Positions 1 to 9,622 of a stretch of 64,000 nt of DNA are shown piece after piece. Source of the stretch: Candidatus Zhuqueibacterota bacterium (GTDB lineage: Bacteria > Zhuqueibacterota > Zhuqueibacteria > Residuimicrobiales > Krinioviventaceae); contig JAFGSB010000140.1 of the NCBI GenBank assembly GCA_016934825.1, positions 62,001 through 126,000 on the forward strand, written 5' to 3'. Position 1 is the first letter of the stretch; the number at the start of each line of letters is the position of its first letter. A program made the translations under genes and the position numbers. The notes below the pieces were generated by a model. It did not search any database, was not told the DNA's origin, and saw only the letters and a list, made by a program, of their open reading frames with translations.

Positions 1-303
1 CAGGTTCTCTACACACCTTCCGACAACCCGGGTGTTGAGGCTTTATACCCGTGCCTGTCTCTGGACAGCTCGGAAGTGTACATGAACCACAAATTCATCG
101 ACGGCCGCGAAAAAACCGTGCTATGCGGTATAAAATTCCTGGATGAACGAAACGGACAGCTATTTATGCAGGACCGGGGAGCCTGGATTAAAGACCAGGG
201 CAAAGGCAAAATTTTTTATTTTCAACCGGGACACCGGCCGGAAGATTATAAAAACAATATTGTTTCACAAATGATATTGAATGCCATCGAATGGGTAAGA
301 TAA
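1..303 (+). CDS. ThuA-like domain protein, C-terminal fragment (5' truncated by window edge)
   Basis: Frame 1 is open from base 1 to the stop at 303; C-terminal ...GKGKIFYFQPGHRPEDYKNNIVSQMILNAIEWVR resembles the ThuA/trehalose-utilisation domain end. Confidence 0.75.
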   Translation, partial: QVLYTPSDNPGVEALYPCLSLDSSEVYMNHKFIDGREKTVLCGIKFLDERNGQLFMQDRGAWIKDQGKGKIFYFQPGHRPEDYKNNIVSQMILNAIEWVR

Positions 304-595
304 ATTATAAAGTATAACTCTTAAATTCCCGTGTTCACGATATCGAAAAACAGATCGTTTTCTAAAAAGACTGCTCTCTTTTTGTCTATTTTAAAACAAC
401 ATTGTTGATTTTTTCCCCATATCATCATATCACCCGCATTTACTGCCGGTTCGGCAAGATTATTGTAACAAATGTGTTGTTCGCGATCAGGGGGAAAAAT
501 GTTATTAAAAATTGAATTCTATGTGTAATTTTTTTATCTTTATAATAATCAGTTTATTATTAAAAGGATTTTATTCACGGATTTTTATCAAAATC

Positions 596-2992
596 ATGAA
601 AAAAAGTAGATTTAAAATACTCTTGGCATCGGTAATCTTTATATCATTCCACATTTCTGTAAACGCTAATGGGAATCCCGATAAACTTGATTTCCGGTTA
701 TCGCGTCTGTTATGGGAACATGAAAATCCAACAGTCGGCAAACTTTTTAAGGTTGTTGACGATCATAACCTGCTGAGGGTCTCCATTCGCTTCCAAACCC
801 TGCCGGCTGACGAGACTATTCATGAAATGGAATTACAGGGAATCCGGTTTGATTACCTGAATAACAAAATACTGCATATCGGCAGAATTTATGAAGCGTA
901 TGTCCCCATCGACAGACTCGGGTTGTTGACATCATCCCAAAATATCCTGAATATTGAATCCGCCGATTATACAAATCATTTACACACCATAAATGTCAGC
1001 AACGGGGAAATTCAGGCAAGACAAACCTGGGATTATCCGGACGACAAGGGTCATTTTTTAACCGGCCGGGGTATTACGATTGCCATAAACGACGATCCCG
1101 CGGATATCTTTCACCCGGCTTTCTGGCGGGCCGACGGGGATACTTTCAAATGGATAGATACAAATGCCAATAATAAATTCGATAACGGTGTTGACGGCGT
1201 CGATCTCAATTTAAACAACGCCGTAGAATCAAATGAAATTCTTGCTTTTTTTAAGGCTCCTGTAAACGATATCTGGGATATCTTTCCCGGTGATTATTCG
1301 GAATATCGCCCGGACATGGATTGGCTGTACAATGACGTCAATAAAAACAATATCCGTGATTTTGGACCGAAGAATGGTTTTACGGAATCCGATCCGACAT
1401 ACGGTGAACAAATATTTGTTTGTATCGATCAGAATCAAAACAACGCGCTTGATACGGACGAGCCGCTCATCGCTTTAAAAACCTGTAAAATCAAAGCAAT
1501 CTATGCAAATTTCGGATGGGATTATGAAAATTATCAATGGATTTACAGGACACTGCTTCGCGGACAGGATTTAATCGAACTCCCGAAATATACGACCCAT
1601 GCAACCGCGGTTGCCGGGATTCTGGCCGCCGGGTGTCGGGGTGTGCATAAATTTACGGGGATCGCTCCGGACGCCGATATCATCATTGGTCCACCGGCCT
1701 GGGCAAGGGAAATGAAAGCCGATATTATTTTGTACGAAAGCGGTGTGTTTATTAACAAATTTTTAGACGGTTCATCTAATGAAGAAGAAGCCGTCGATTC
1801 ATTGGCCGCAGCCGGGATCATTCAGGTTCTTCCGGCTGGAAATTTAAAAAATGTCCGCCGCCATTTTCATAGTGAAATCGCGCCGAGGGATTCCATCAGT
1901 GTGCGGATACTCAGCCCGGCCCCACAGTTTAATCCGGGCAATCCGTATCTGGTCTCATTACTCTGGCGCAATCCAGAAAACAGCCCGGAAATCTCTATCG
2001 TCTCACCGGAAAATGATCTGTTTAAAATTTCCGGTTTGGGAACGGATTTTTCTCTTGATGATTTTAATATCTGGTCTCAGTACAGTATTTCGTCTCGAAA
2101 AACAGCCAAAATGGATATCGGAGTGTACCGGGCCAGCGGTATCAGCGGAACATGGCATTTAAAAATGAGAAATAAACATGATTCGCCGCAAATTATTGAC
2201 GGATATATTTTTGACGGACCCTACAGCTTTCAAAACGGTTCTGTTTTTGGCGATTTTGTATCACAATCCACAACGATTATGGCGCCGGCAACGGCGGACA
2301 GCGCCGTTGCCGTTGGCTCCTACAACACCAGGGATCTGAACGGCACAATAGGGGATTTGAGTGATTATAGCAGCATCGGCCCCAGAGTTGACGGTAAACA
2401 AATTTTAGATATTTGTGCTCCCGGCAACGTCATATTTACAACCAACTGTCATAATCCTGATAATAGCAATTTAGGCGGATATTGGGGCGTTTCAGGGACA
2501 AGCTTTTCGGCGCCACATGCCGCGGGCGCCATCACTCTATTATTACAATTGGATTCGGCCATGACAACCCAAAAGCTTGTAAAAATTCTGCAACAGGGAG
2601 CCAATCATGATAATTATACCGGCAGTACGCCGAACAACTCCTGGGGAGGCGGAAAATTAAGAATTTTGAACTCTTTGCAATTATTACCGCAGTTTAAGGA
2701 CAAAAAAAAGGAATCCGAAATATTTCCGGAGGATTTTATCTTGTATCCAAATTATCCGAATCCTTTTAATCATTTCACCATTATCAATTTTTCAATACCA
2801 AAATCCACTTTAGTGAATATTCAAATTTTTAATATAAACGGACAACTGTTAAAAACGCTGTTTAACGGACCGCTGCCGGCAGGGGATCACTCCTTGCGCT
2901 GGGACGCAACATTATTCTCTTCGGGGATATACTTTATTAAAATGAAAGCCGGAGATTACAAAAGCATTTCAAAATGTACCCTGCTAAAGTAA
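596..2992 (+). CDS. Secreted S8 (subtilisin-like) serine peptidase with C-terminal T9SS type A / FlgD-like sorting domain
   Basis: ORF 512-2992; the ATG at 596 gives a good signal peptide (MKKSRFKILLASVIFISFHISVNA). Motifs: ITIAINDDPADIFHP (Asp), TTHATAVAGILAAG (His), GVSGTSFSAPHAAGA (Ser). C-terminus FILYPNYPNPFNHFTIINFSIPK...SGIYFIKMKAGDYKSISKCTLLK. Confidence 0.9.
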   Translation: MKKSRFKILLASVIFISFHISVNANGNPDKLDFRLSRLLWEHENPTVGKLFKVVDDHNLLRVSIRFQTLPADETIHEMELQGIRFDYLNNKILHIGRIYEAYVPIDRLGLLTSSQNILNIESADYTNHLHTINVSNGEIQARQTWDYPDDKGHFLTGRGITIAINDDPADIFHPAFWRADGDTFKWIDTNANNKFDNGVDGVDLNLNNAVESNEILAFFKAPVNDIWDIFPGDYSEYRPDMDWLYNDVNKNNIRDFGPKNGFTESDPTYGEQIFVCIDQNQNNALDTDEPLIALKTCKIKAIYANFGWDYENYQWIYRTLLRGQDLIELPKYTTHATAVAGILAAGCRGVHKFTGIAPDADIIIGPPAWAREMKADIILYESGVFINKFLDGSSNEEEAVDSLAAAGIIQVLPAGNLKNVRRHFHSEIAPRDSISVRILSPAPQFNPGNPYLVSLLWRNPENSPEISIVSPENDLFKISGLGTDFSLDDFNIWSQYSISSRKTAKMDIGVYRASGISGTWHLKMRNKHDSPQIIDGYIFDGPYSFQNGSVFGDFVSQSTTIMAPATADSAVAVGSYNTRDLNGTIGDLSDYSSIGPRVDGKQILDICAPGNVIFTTNCHNPDNSNLGGYWGVSGTSFSAPHAAGAITLLLQLDSAMTTQKLVKILQQGANHDNYTGSTPNNSWGGGKLRILNSLQLLPQFKDKKKESEIFPEDFILYPNYPNPFNHFTIINFSIPKSTLVNIQIFNINGQLLKTLFNGPLPAGDHSLRWDATLFSSGIYFIKMKAGDYKSISKCTLLK

Positions 2993-3263
2993 ACTGCCGC
3001 AAATTAAAAATATTTTCCAATTTTACTGAAACAGTTTTATATATTTTATCGTAACTATATAATAGAATATTATAAATATTTCCCTGAACAAATAAAAAAC
3101 CGAATGTTTTATTGTAAATGATTTATTTCCCCTGTTCATGCAGACTTTTTAAGTGAATGTTTGTCTAATTATTGTAGTTACTGTTCATAAAGGGTATGTG
3201 CAGATTTATCCGCACACTCTGGTTAATAATTAAATCATTATTAATAAATATTATCGGGGTAAT

Positions 3264-5507
3264 ATGCAGAGCTACAAAATATTTATTATATCATTTACCA
3301 TAGTTATATGTTTATTTTGTTTTACCCCCTGCAAAGCCGAGTTCAACAGCGGTGATTCTCTGCAAAAAATACCTCATCGTGTTCCCAAGGTAAATGCAAA
3401 CGCCAAAATCGATGCTGTCCTGGATGAACCTTTCTGGAATGAAGCGCTTGTTGTCCATGCCAATATCGAAGTGCGTCCCGGGGAGAATATTCCGGCTCCG
3501 GTAAAAACGGAAGCCCTCATCGTATATAATGATAACCATATCTATGCCGGGTTCCGGTGTTACGATCCGGAACCGGAAAAAATCCGCGCACATTTTACCG
3601 ACCGGGATGATATATGGAGTGACGACTGGATATTAATTCTGTTTGACACATTTAACGACAGCCGCCGTACATATGATTTCTGCTGCAATCCATTCGGCAT
3701 TCAGGCGGATATGATTGAAAGTACTTCCGGCGGGGGCGGTTCCTGGGACGCCATATGGGAATCGCACGGCCGGATCACCGAGGAGGGATACGTTGTTGAA
3801 ATGGCCATTCCGTTCAGTTCTCTCGGTTTTCAGCGCTCCGCTGCCGACCAGATTTGGGGATTTGATGTGGTCCGCAGTTATCCCCGTAATGTACGCCATC
3901 ACATCGGCGCTTTCCCCCGTGACAGGAACAACAATTGTTACATGTGCCAGGCGGAAAAATTCATCGGTTTTGCCGGCGCCAAGCCCGGTAAAGATATTGA
4001 GTTTGATCCGACCTTATCGGCGCTTTCCAGCTCGGAACGTGAAGACGATATCCATACTCCGATGGTACGCAAGGAACAAAATCTGGATCCCGGGATTACG
4101 GCGCGGTGGGGATTCACGCCGAATCTTACGTTAGGAACAACCATTAATCCCGATTTTTCCCAGGTGGAAGCCGATGTGCAACAACTGGATATTAACAGGC
4201 AATTTGCGATATATTATCCGGAAAAACGACCCTTTTTCCTGGAGGGTGCGGACTATTTTCAAACCCGAATAACCGCGGTTTATACGCGCACGCTTGCTGA
4301 TCCGCGTATGGGTATCAAGATCAGCGGCAAAGAAGGACCGCATACGATCGGCTTTTTCTCAGTCCAGGATGAAATCACAAATCTTTTATTCCCCGGCAGT
4401 GAAGGCTACGATAACGAATCACTGGCAAAACGAAATACCGGTACGGTTCTCCGTTATAAAAGAGATATAGGAAAATCCTCCAATCTCGGTCTTCTGATCA
4501 CGGACCGCGAAGGCAATCAATATTACAACCGTTTGGGCGGCGTGGATGGAATATTAAAATTCACACAAAAAGATCAAATCAGCTTTCAGGCGTTGAAATC
4601 CAGCACCAAATATCCGGAAATTACAAGTAAAGATTTCGAGCAGCCGGTGAATGAATTCAAAAGTTCCGCTATGGATATTTTCTATGTCCATGATACCCGT
4701 AACTTTAATGTATATAGCATATACAGACAGATCAATCCGGGGTTCCGTGCGGATATGGGTTTTCTCTCCCAGGCGGGCTACAGATACAATGAGACCGGTG
4801 GAACCCTTAAATGGCAGCGGGACCCGGGAAGCTGGTTCACCTGGATTGAATGGTACGTCAGTTATGACCTGCGGCGTGATTTTTACTACCGTCCCCTTCA
4901 TAAAGCCTACACAAGCAGGGTTAATTACGAGGGACCTTTTCAATCGAATATCGGCCTTTACGGTGAGTATGGAAGAGATTGTTATGAAGGCAGGGAATAC
5001 CGGGCCAACTTTTTGATTTTTTGGAGTTCTTTTGTGCCTGCGGGATTCCTTGAATTTTATATACAGGGACGAGCAGGAGACCAGATTGACTATTCAAACA
5101 ACAGACCGGGCAAAGTGCTGCAGTTCATTCCCGAAATAGAGTTCAAGTACGGTCTGCATCTCAATATTCTCCTGGCGCAGACATATGAGCATCTTAATGT
5201 TGCACCGGGGCGTCTTTATACTGCCAATATCAGTCGTTTGCGGCTTGTCTATCAATTTAACAAACGTACATTTTTGAGAACCATTCTTCAATACTGTGTT
5301 TATGACAGAAATGTAAATTTGTATTATGATGAAGAATCGCCAAAAGAAAAAAACTTGTTTACCCAAATCCTTTTTTCCTACAAGATCAACCCGCAAACAG
5401 TACTTTTCCTGGGCTATTCCGACAACCATTACGGAGACCACATTGATCCCCTCACACAAACCAACCGTACTTTTTTCGCAAAAATAGGCTATGCCTGGAG
5501 AATATAA
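3264..5507 (+). CDS. CBM9-like N-terminal domain plus DUF5916-type outer-membrane beta-barrel protein
   Basis: Signal peptide; KIDAVLDEPFWNEALVV (CBM9-like); NPDFSQVEADVQQLDINRQFAIYYPEKRPFFLEGADYF is typical of DUF5916 proteins; terminal aromatic beta-strand FFAKIGYAWRI. Confidence 0.85.
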   Translation: MQSYKIFIISFTIVICLFCFTPCKAEFNSGDSLQKIPHRVPKVNANAKIDAVLDEPFWNEALVVHANIEVRPGENIPAPVKTEALIVYNDNHIYAGFRCYDPEPEKIRAHFTDRDDIWSDDWILILFDTFNDSRRTYDFCCNPFGIQADMIESTSGGGGSWDAIWESHGRITEEGYVVEMAIPFSSLGFQRSAADQIWGFDVVRSYPRNVRHHIGAFPRDRNNNCYMCQAEKFIGFAGAKPGKDIEFDPTLSALSSSEREDDIHTPMVRKEQNLDPGITARWGFTPNLTLGTTINPDFSQVEADVQQLDINRQFAIYYPEKRPFFLEGADYFQTRITAVYTRTLADPRMGIKISGKEGPHTIGFFSVQDEITNLLFPGSEGYDNESLAKRNTGTVLRYKRDIGKSSNLGLLITDREGNQYYNRLGGVDGILKFTQKDQISFQALKSSTKYPEITSKDFEQPVNEFKSSAMDIFYVHDTRNFNVYSIYRQINPGFRADMGFLSQAGYRYNETGGTLKWQRDPGSWFTWIEWYVSYDLRRDFYYRPLHKAYTSRVNYEGPFQSNIGLYGEYGRDCYEGREYRANFLIFWSSFVPAGFLEFYIQGRAGDQIDYSNNRPGKVLQFIPEIEFKYGLHLNILLAQTYEHLNVAPGRLYTANISRLRLVYQFNKRTFLRTILQYCVYDRNVNLYYDEESPKEKNLFTQILFSYKINPQTVLFLGYSDNHYGDHIDPLTQTNRTFFAKIGYAWRI

Positions 5508-5723
5508 AAATAATATTTTCCTCTAATATTTTTCTCCTGTGCTCTATCACGACCAAAACAGAATACATTCAATAACTGCTTAATTCGGAAATAAATAACA
5601 GCAACAAATGGTTCAATTTGTTATTGATAAATTTTTTTGTTGCATATTATTGGAAATAATGATTATTTATAACCGATTCGTTTTGTTATAATTTTTATAA
5701 TTTAACAGCTCAGGGAGCAGGGA

Positions 5724-6458
5724 ATGAAAAGAATCATATTAATAATTTGTATCATATTCTTTTTTTTCGTCTTTACCCATGCGGGAGAAAAACTGGAATC
5801 CGATACAATCAAGACAAGTGATGGTGATCTGAAAATGACCTTTGTGGGACATGGCACGCTTTTATTCGAATTCAATAATATGGTCATTCATATTGATCCC
5901 GTTAACAGTTACGCCAGTTATGATTCTATGCCCAAAGCGGATATTATACTCATCACCCATGAACACGGCGACCATTTGAGTAAAGAAACTATAGATCAAA
6001 TCAGCACAGATAAAACAAAATATGTCCTGACCCGGATATGTGCGGACCAGCTTGGCAAAGGTACTGTTATGAAGAACGGCGATTCTAAAGAAATTAACGG
6101 CCTGTTAATCGAAGCGGTCCCGGCATATAATATTGTCCATAAAAGGAACAACGGCGAACCTTATCATCCCAAAGGGAACGGCAACGGTTATGTTTTACAC
6201 TTTGGCGACAAAAAAATATATGTTGCCGGGGATACGGAAAATATCCCCGAGATGACCAATCTGAAAGATATCTATTGCGCATTTTTGCCTATGAACCTGC
6301 CGTACACCATGTCGCCGGAAATGGCAGCCGATGCGGCGAAAAAAATCCGGCCAAAAATTTTATATCCCTATCATTATGGCGATACGGACACAAACGAACT
6401 GGTTAAATTATTGGCAAAAGATAAAGATATCGAAATTCGAATCCGTCAGTTACAATAA
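5724..6458 (+). CDS. Secreted MBL-fold metal-dependent hydrolase (UlaG-like)
   Basis: Signal peptide then GHGTLLFEF, ILITHEHGDHLS (HxHxDH), VAGDTEN, YPYHYGDTDT. Confidence 0.88.
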   Translation: MKRIILIICIIFFFFVFTHAGEKLESDTIKTSDGDLKMTFVGHGTLLFEFNNMVIHIDPVNSYASYDSMPKADIILITHEHGDHLSKETIDQISTDKTKYVLTRICADQLGKGTVMKNGDSKEINGLLIEAVPAYNIVHKRNNGEPYHPKGNGNGYVLHFGDKKIYVAGDTENIPEMTNLKDIYCAFLPMNLPYTMSPEMAADAAKKIRPKILYPYHYGDTDTNELVKLLAKDKDIEIRIRQLQ

Positions 6459-6484
6459 CATGTAAAAAAAACATCGGAGCAGGT

Positions 6485-7393
6485 ATGCCGAAACAAAACA
6501 TGTCCCGCAAAGAGTTTATCAAAAAAACCTCAGGCCTGGTTGCGGCCGGATTATTGTCTCCCGCTTTCGGGGAGGCGGAACCGCAGTTCCGGATTTTGGG
6601 CAGGTCCGGTATCAAAGTGACGGTGCTCGGTTTTGGCGCTTCCCGTACTATGGAACCATCTTTGTTAAAAAGCGCCCTGGATACAGGTATCAATTTTCTG
6701 GATACGGGCCGCGGGTATTCCAATGGTCAAAACGAGGTCATGGTCGGGAATGTCATTAAAGAATTTCGCAAAAATGTTGTTGTACAATCCAAAGTCGACA
6801 TTAACGTCAGGGAAAAGGGGGACAGGCTTAAAACATCCGCCGTGACCAAAAAAATCAAACAAATGATGGAAACCTCTTTAAACGAAAGTCTGCAGGCATT
6901 ACAGACCGATTATATAGACACCCTGTTAATTCACGGCGCAGAATCGGAAGACATCATAAATCACGAAGCAGTACAAACATTTTTTACAGATGCGAAAAAA
7001 AGCGGCAAGATCAGGGCCTGCGGATTTTCAAGCCATGAAAACCAGGTCGCTTTGTTAAAGGCCAACAATAAAAGTAAATTTTACGATGTAGTTATGGTGC
7101 CGTATAATCACAAAGGTTCTTATGTACATTCCCGATCCGGACGGTTTAATGAATGGGATCAACCCGCCCTGGAAGAAGAGATGAGAATTGCCGAAAAAAA
7201 TAATATTGCGATCATAGCTATGAAAACCTGTTCCGGCGGAACGTATTCCCCTTCGCCCGGTATTACACCCTCGTTCGCGGAAGGGCTGAAATGGATTTTA
7301 CGGCACAGCTATATACGTTCCATAGCCGTTGCAATGGGGAATATGGATGAAATCAACGAAAACATAAAGGTCATGTATAAAGGAAAAAAATGA
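6485..7393 (+). CDS. Aldo/keto reductase family protein with Tat-like leader
   Basis: SRKEFIKKTSGLVAAGLLSPAF leader; FRILGRSGIKVTVLGFGASRT; INFLDTGRGYSNGQNEVMVG; DYIDTLLIHGAESE. Confidence 0.88.
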   Translation: MPKQNMSRKEFIKKTSGLVAAGLLSPAFGEAEPQFRILGRSGIKVTVLGFGASRTMEPSLLKSALDTGINFLDTGRGYSNGQNEVMVGNVIKEFRKNVVVQSKVDINVREKGDRLKTSAVTKKIKQMMETSLNESLQALQTDYIDTLLIHGAESEDIINHEAVQTFFTDAKKSGKIRACGFSSHENQVALLKANNKSKFYDVVMVPYNHKGSYVHSRSGRFNEWDQPALEEEMRIAEKNNIAIIAMKTCSGGTYSPSPGITPSFAEGLKWILRHSYIRSIAVAMGNMDEINENIKVMYKGKK

Positions 7394-8268
7394 AACGTTC
7401 AATTTTAATATTTGTTCTTCTTTTTTTGATATGCGCCGGGATTAACAGCTTTGCCAAAGAGTTAGCCGAATTGATCCCTTCGGCTGACGAATTAGACCCG
7501 GTTATCGTTTCCTCGGAACCGGAATATTATAATCAGGACAATCTGTGGGATTACATAAACGGCGGCGCCCCGGCCTATATTGCCTATGGGTTTGAACAGG
7601 TCGTTACTTTGGTGGTTATGAATCCGGACAGCGTGGAAATGGTGGTTGATATTTATGATATGGCCGACAGCCTGAACGCGTTCGGTATTTACTCGCAGGA
7701 AAAATCGTCAAAGGGGAAACCGGTTACTTTTGGCAGTAACGGAATGCAGTACAATAACGCGATTTATTTCTGGCAGGACAGGTATTATGTTAAATTAATC
7801 GCTTATGAAACATCCGCAAGGGCAAACGAATTCCTGATACAAATCGCCGATATCATGTCACGTAAAATTCCTTCCGGAGGTTCCATACCCGCTTTGTTTT
7901 CCGCGTTTCCGGTCAATAACAAAATACCGAACAGCGAAAAATTCACTCGTCAGGATGTCCTGGGAATGCAGTATCTGTATAACGGATACAGCGCAGAATA
8001 TGATCATGACGGAGAAAAATATTATATTTTCCTTATACAGTGCGCCAACGGGGACGACGCCATCGAAAAATTTGAAAAGTTACGTCTCGATAAAAACGGG
8101 ACAAATACATTATTTGATTTTGCCGACCCGACCTTTGCCGGAACGGACAGCTATTATGGCAATATCCTGTTTGCGCAAAAAGGAATATATATGATCGGGG
8201 TACTGGGAAAAATTGAAAATTCACAAGGGGAAAAAATATTGAGTGAGGTCACTTCTGTTATAGAGTAA
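7390..8268 (+). CDS. DUF6599-like secreted protein
   Basis: Start overlaps the previous stop (ATGA). Signal peptide; YYNQDNLWDYINGGAPAYIAYGFEQVV motif seen in DUF6599-type proteins. Confidence 0.65.
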   Translation: MKRSILIFVLLFLICAGINSFAKELAELIPSADELDPVIVSSEPEYYNQDNLWDYINGGAPAYIAYGFEQVVTLVVMNPDSVEMVVDIYDMADSLNAFGIYSQEKSSKGKPVTFGSNGMQYNNAIYFWQDRYYVKLIAYETSARANEFLIQIADIMSRKIPSGGSIPALFSAFPVNNKIPNSEKFTRQDVLGMQYLYNGYSAEYDHDGEKYYIFLIQCANGDDAIEKFEKLRLDKNGTNTLFDFADPTFAGTDSYYGNILFAQKGIYMIGVLGKIENSQGEKILSEVTSVIE

Positions 8269-8300
8269 AAAAACTTGCTGTGATTTCACTTTTCACTTGC

Positions 8301-8316
8301 TGGCATTGAATTTGCA
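8301..8316 (+). promoter_or_regulatory. Candidate sigma-54 (RpoN) -24/-12 promoter
   Basis: TGGCATTGAATTTGCA: GG (8302-8303) and GC (8314-8315) separated by exactly 10 nt; matches TGGCA-N6-TTGCA. Lies about 200 nt upstream of the CDS at 8520. Confidence 0.7.
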
Positions 8317-8519
8317 TGGTTTTTAATCAATACTGCAGTTTAATTCTTCTAATTTCTGCATTGTGTGGTGGTTTTGTTTATTGGTGGATGGGTTGGGTTT
8401 TCTGTTCCGGTTGTAAACTCTAACTCAAAAAATTACAAACTGTGATGTGTCTGAATTGCCGGGGAGGTAATTTAAATCATATTACTATTTCTTTTCATTA
8501 ACGTTAGGAGGTTATAGCT

Positions 8520-9317
8520 ATGAAAAAGCTATCACTGTTGTTAATCCTGGCAGTTATGGTATCCGTAATGGTGTTCAGCTGCCAAAAATCTCCGATGGGT
8601 ATTCAAGCCCTTGGAAACGATGATATGAGTAATATTACCAAAAAGCCCGATAATCCCGGAAAACCCGATAATCCCGGCAAATCGGGGAAAAACGGAAGTG
8701 GTTGTATATCAATTAAAGACGGATCATTAACGTATCCCCCCGGTCACTTTCTTGAAGGACAACCTCTTGAACTCGGCTATGATGATTATGGTTATAATTA
8801 TCATGCGCATATATTTAACGGATTATATGTAAACGCATATCTCGGAGCCGCCGGATTCCCGCCATATACGGGCGATGCGGGCGCTTATGAGCAGGAAAAT
8901 CCGGGCGTTGTTATGCTCCCGGCATGGGATGCGGATTTACGTGATATCAAACTGGTTATGAAATGGAACAACGCGTGGCTCTCGAATACCGATTGTGACG
9001 GTGACGGTCTTTTGGACAGACATCCCGGAACCGTTTCATATATCAACTCCGGCGCGCGTTTAACAAATCATTTAACCTGGGAAGATGAACTGGGCAGTCA
9101 TGAATCATACAGAAAAATCGTTGCCGCGCCGGGTGACGCGTATCAAGACGGCGGTTTTTGGTACCTTTCGGATGGTACAGTACTCGGCGAAATTTTATGG
9201 AATTCATTTGTTATCGTAGAAGAAGAAAATAGCGGCGAAGGCACAGCCGATGTCAGACCGGCATCTCCGCAGCTTGATGTCTATAATGAAGAACCGGGTT
9301 CCGGGGCACCGTGTTAA
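8520..9317 (+). CDS. Hypothetical lipoprotein with PDNPGK repeats
   Basis: RBS-like aggagg upstream; lipobox VMVFSC; KKPDNPGKPDNPGKSGK repeats; YNYHAHIFNGLYVNAYLGAAGFPPYTGD; DCDGDGLLDRHPG. Confidence 0.8.
   Translation: MKKLSLLLILAVMVSVMVFSCQKSPMGIQALGNDDMSNITKKPDNPGKPDNPGKSGKNGSGCISIKDGSLTYPPGHFLEGQPLELGYDDYGYNYHAHIFNGLYVNAYLGAAGFPPYTGDAGAYEQENPGVVMLPAWDADLRDIKLVMKWNNAWLSNTDCDGDGLLDRHPGTVSYINSGARLTNHLTWEDELGSHESYRKIVAAPGDAYQDGGFWYLSDGTVLGEILWNSFVIVEEENSGEGTADVRPASPQLDVYNEEPGSGAPC
8641..8690 (+). repeat. Short in-frame tandem repeat encoding KPDNPGK
   Basis: AAAAAGCCCGATAATCCCGG / AAAACCCGATAATCCCGG, 18-nt period, just after the lipobox region. Confidence 0.8.
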
Positions 9318-9322
9318 ATTTT

Positions 9323-9350
9323 GCCCGGGTTTATCCCGGGCTTTTTTTTT
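9323..9350 (+). terminator. Rho-independent terminator
   Basis: GCCCGGG-TTTAT-CCCGGGC followed by TTTTTTTTT, directly after the stop at 9317. Confidence 0.9.
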
Positions 9351-9557
9351 GAAAATCAGAATTATAAAAAATTTTGCTCAATATGTGTATACATTGTGCC
9401 CCATATGTTTTCGTGTTTTGTGTCAATTTTGTCACAATGTATTGCCGAAATTGATTAATTTTTCTACATGATTTTTATTATTTATATACCGGTTCCGAAT
9501 TTTTAAAAAATGTCCCATCAGGGTATCAATTACTTTTGAAAAAAAAATATATATAAA

Positions 9558-9592
9558 AACCCTCTTGTCGATTTTTACTCGACAAGAGGGTT
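9558..9592 (-). terminator. Rho-independent terminator downstream of ferritin
   Basis: 14-bp perfect stem AACCCTCTTGTCGA / TCGACAAGAGGGTT; the minus strand continues into a T-rich tract. Confidence 0.85.
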
Positions 9593-9622
9593 ATGCCCGC
9601 TGATAAAAAGCAAAAAAATTAT

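Noticed and set aside
512-595. Annotated ORF start at 512 for the subtilase
   Set aside because: The internal ATG at 596 gives a clean signal peptide; the 512-595 extension is an additional hydrophobic stretch in AT-rich DNA and probably not translated.
4554-4943. Antisense ORF (129 aa, minus) and similar ORFs inside the DUF5916 gene (3633-3902 -, 5094-5459 -, 3715-4134 +)
   Set aside because: Shadow ORFs of a well-supported coding frame; no recognisable domain or RBS.
9558-9592. Long inverted repeat considered as a mobile-element end or CRISPR-like repeat
   Set aside because: Single copy, position after the ferritin stop and adjoining T-tract fit a terminator.
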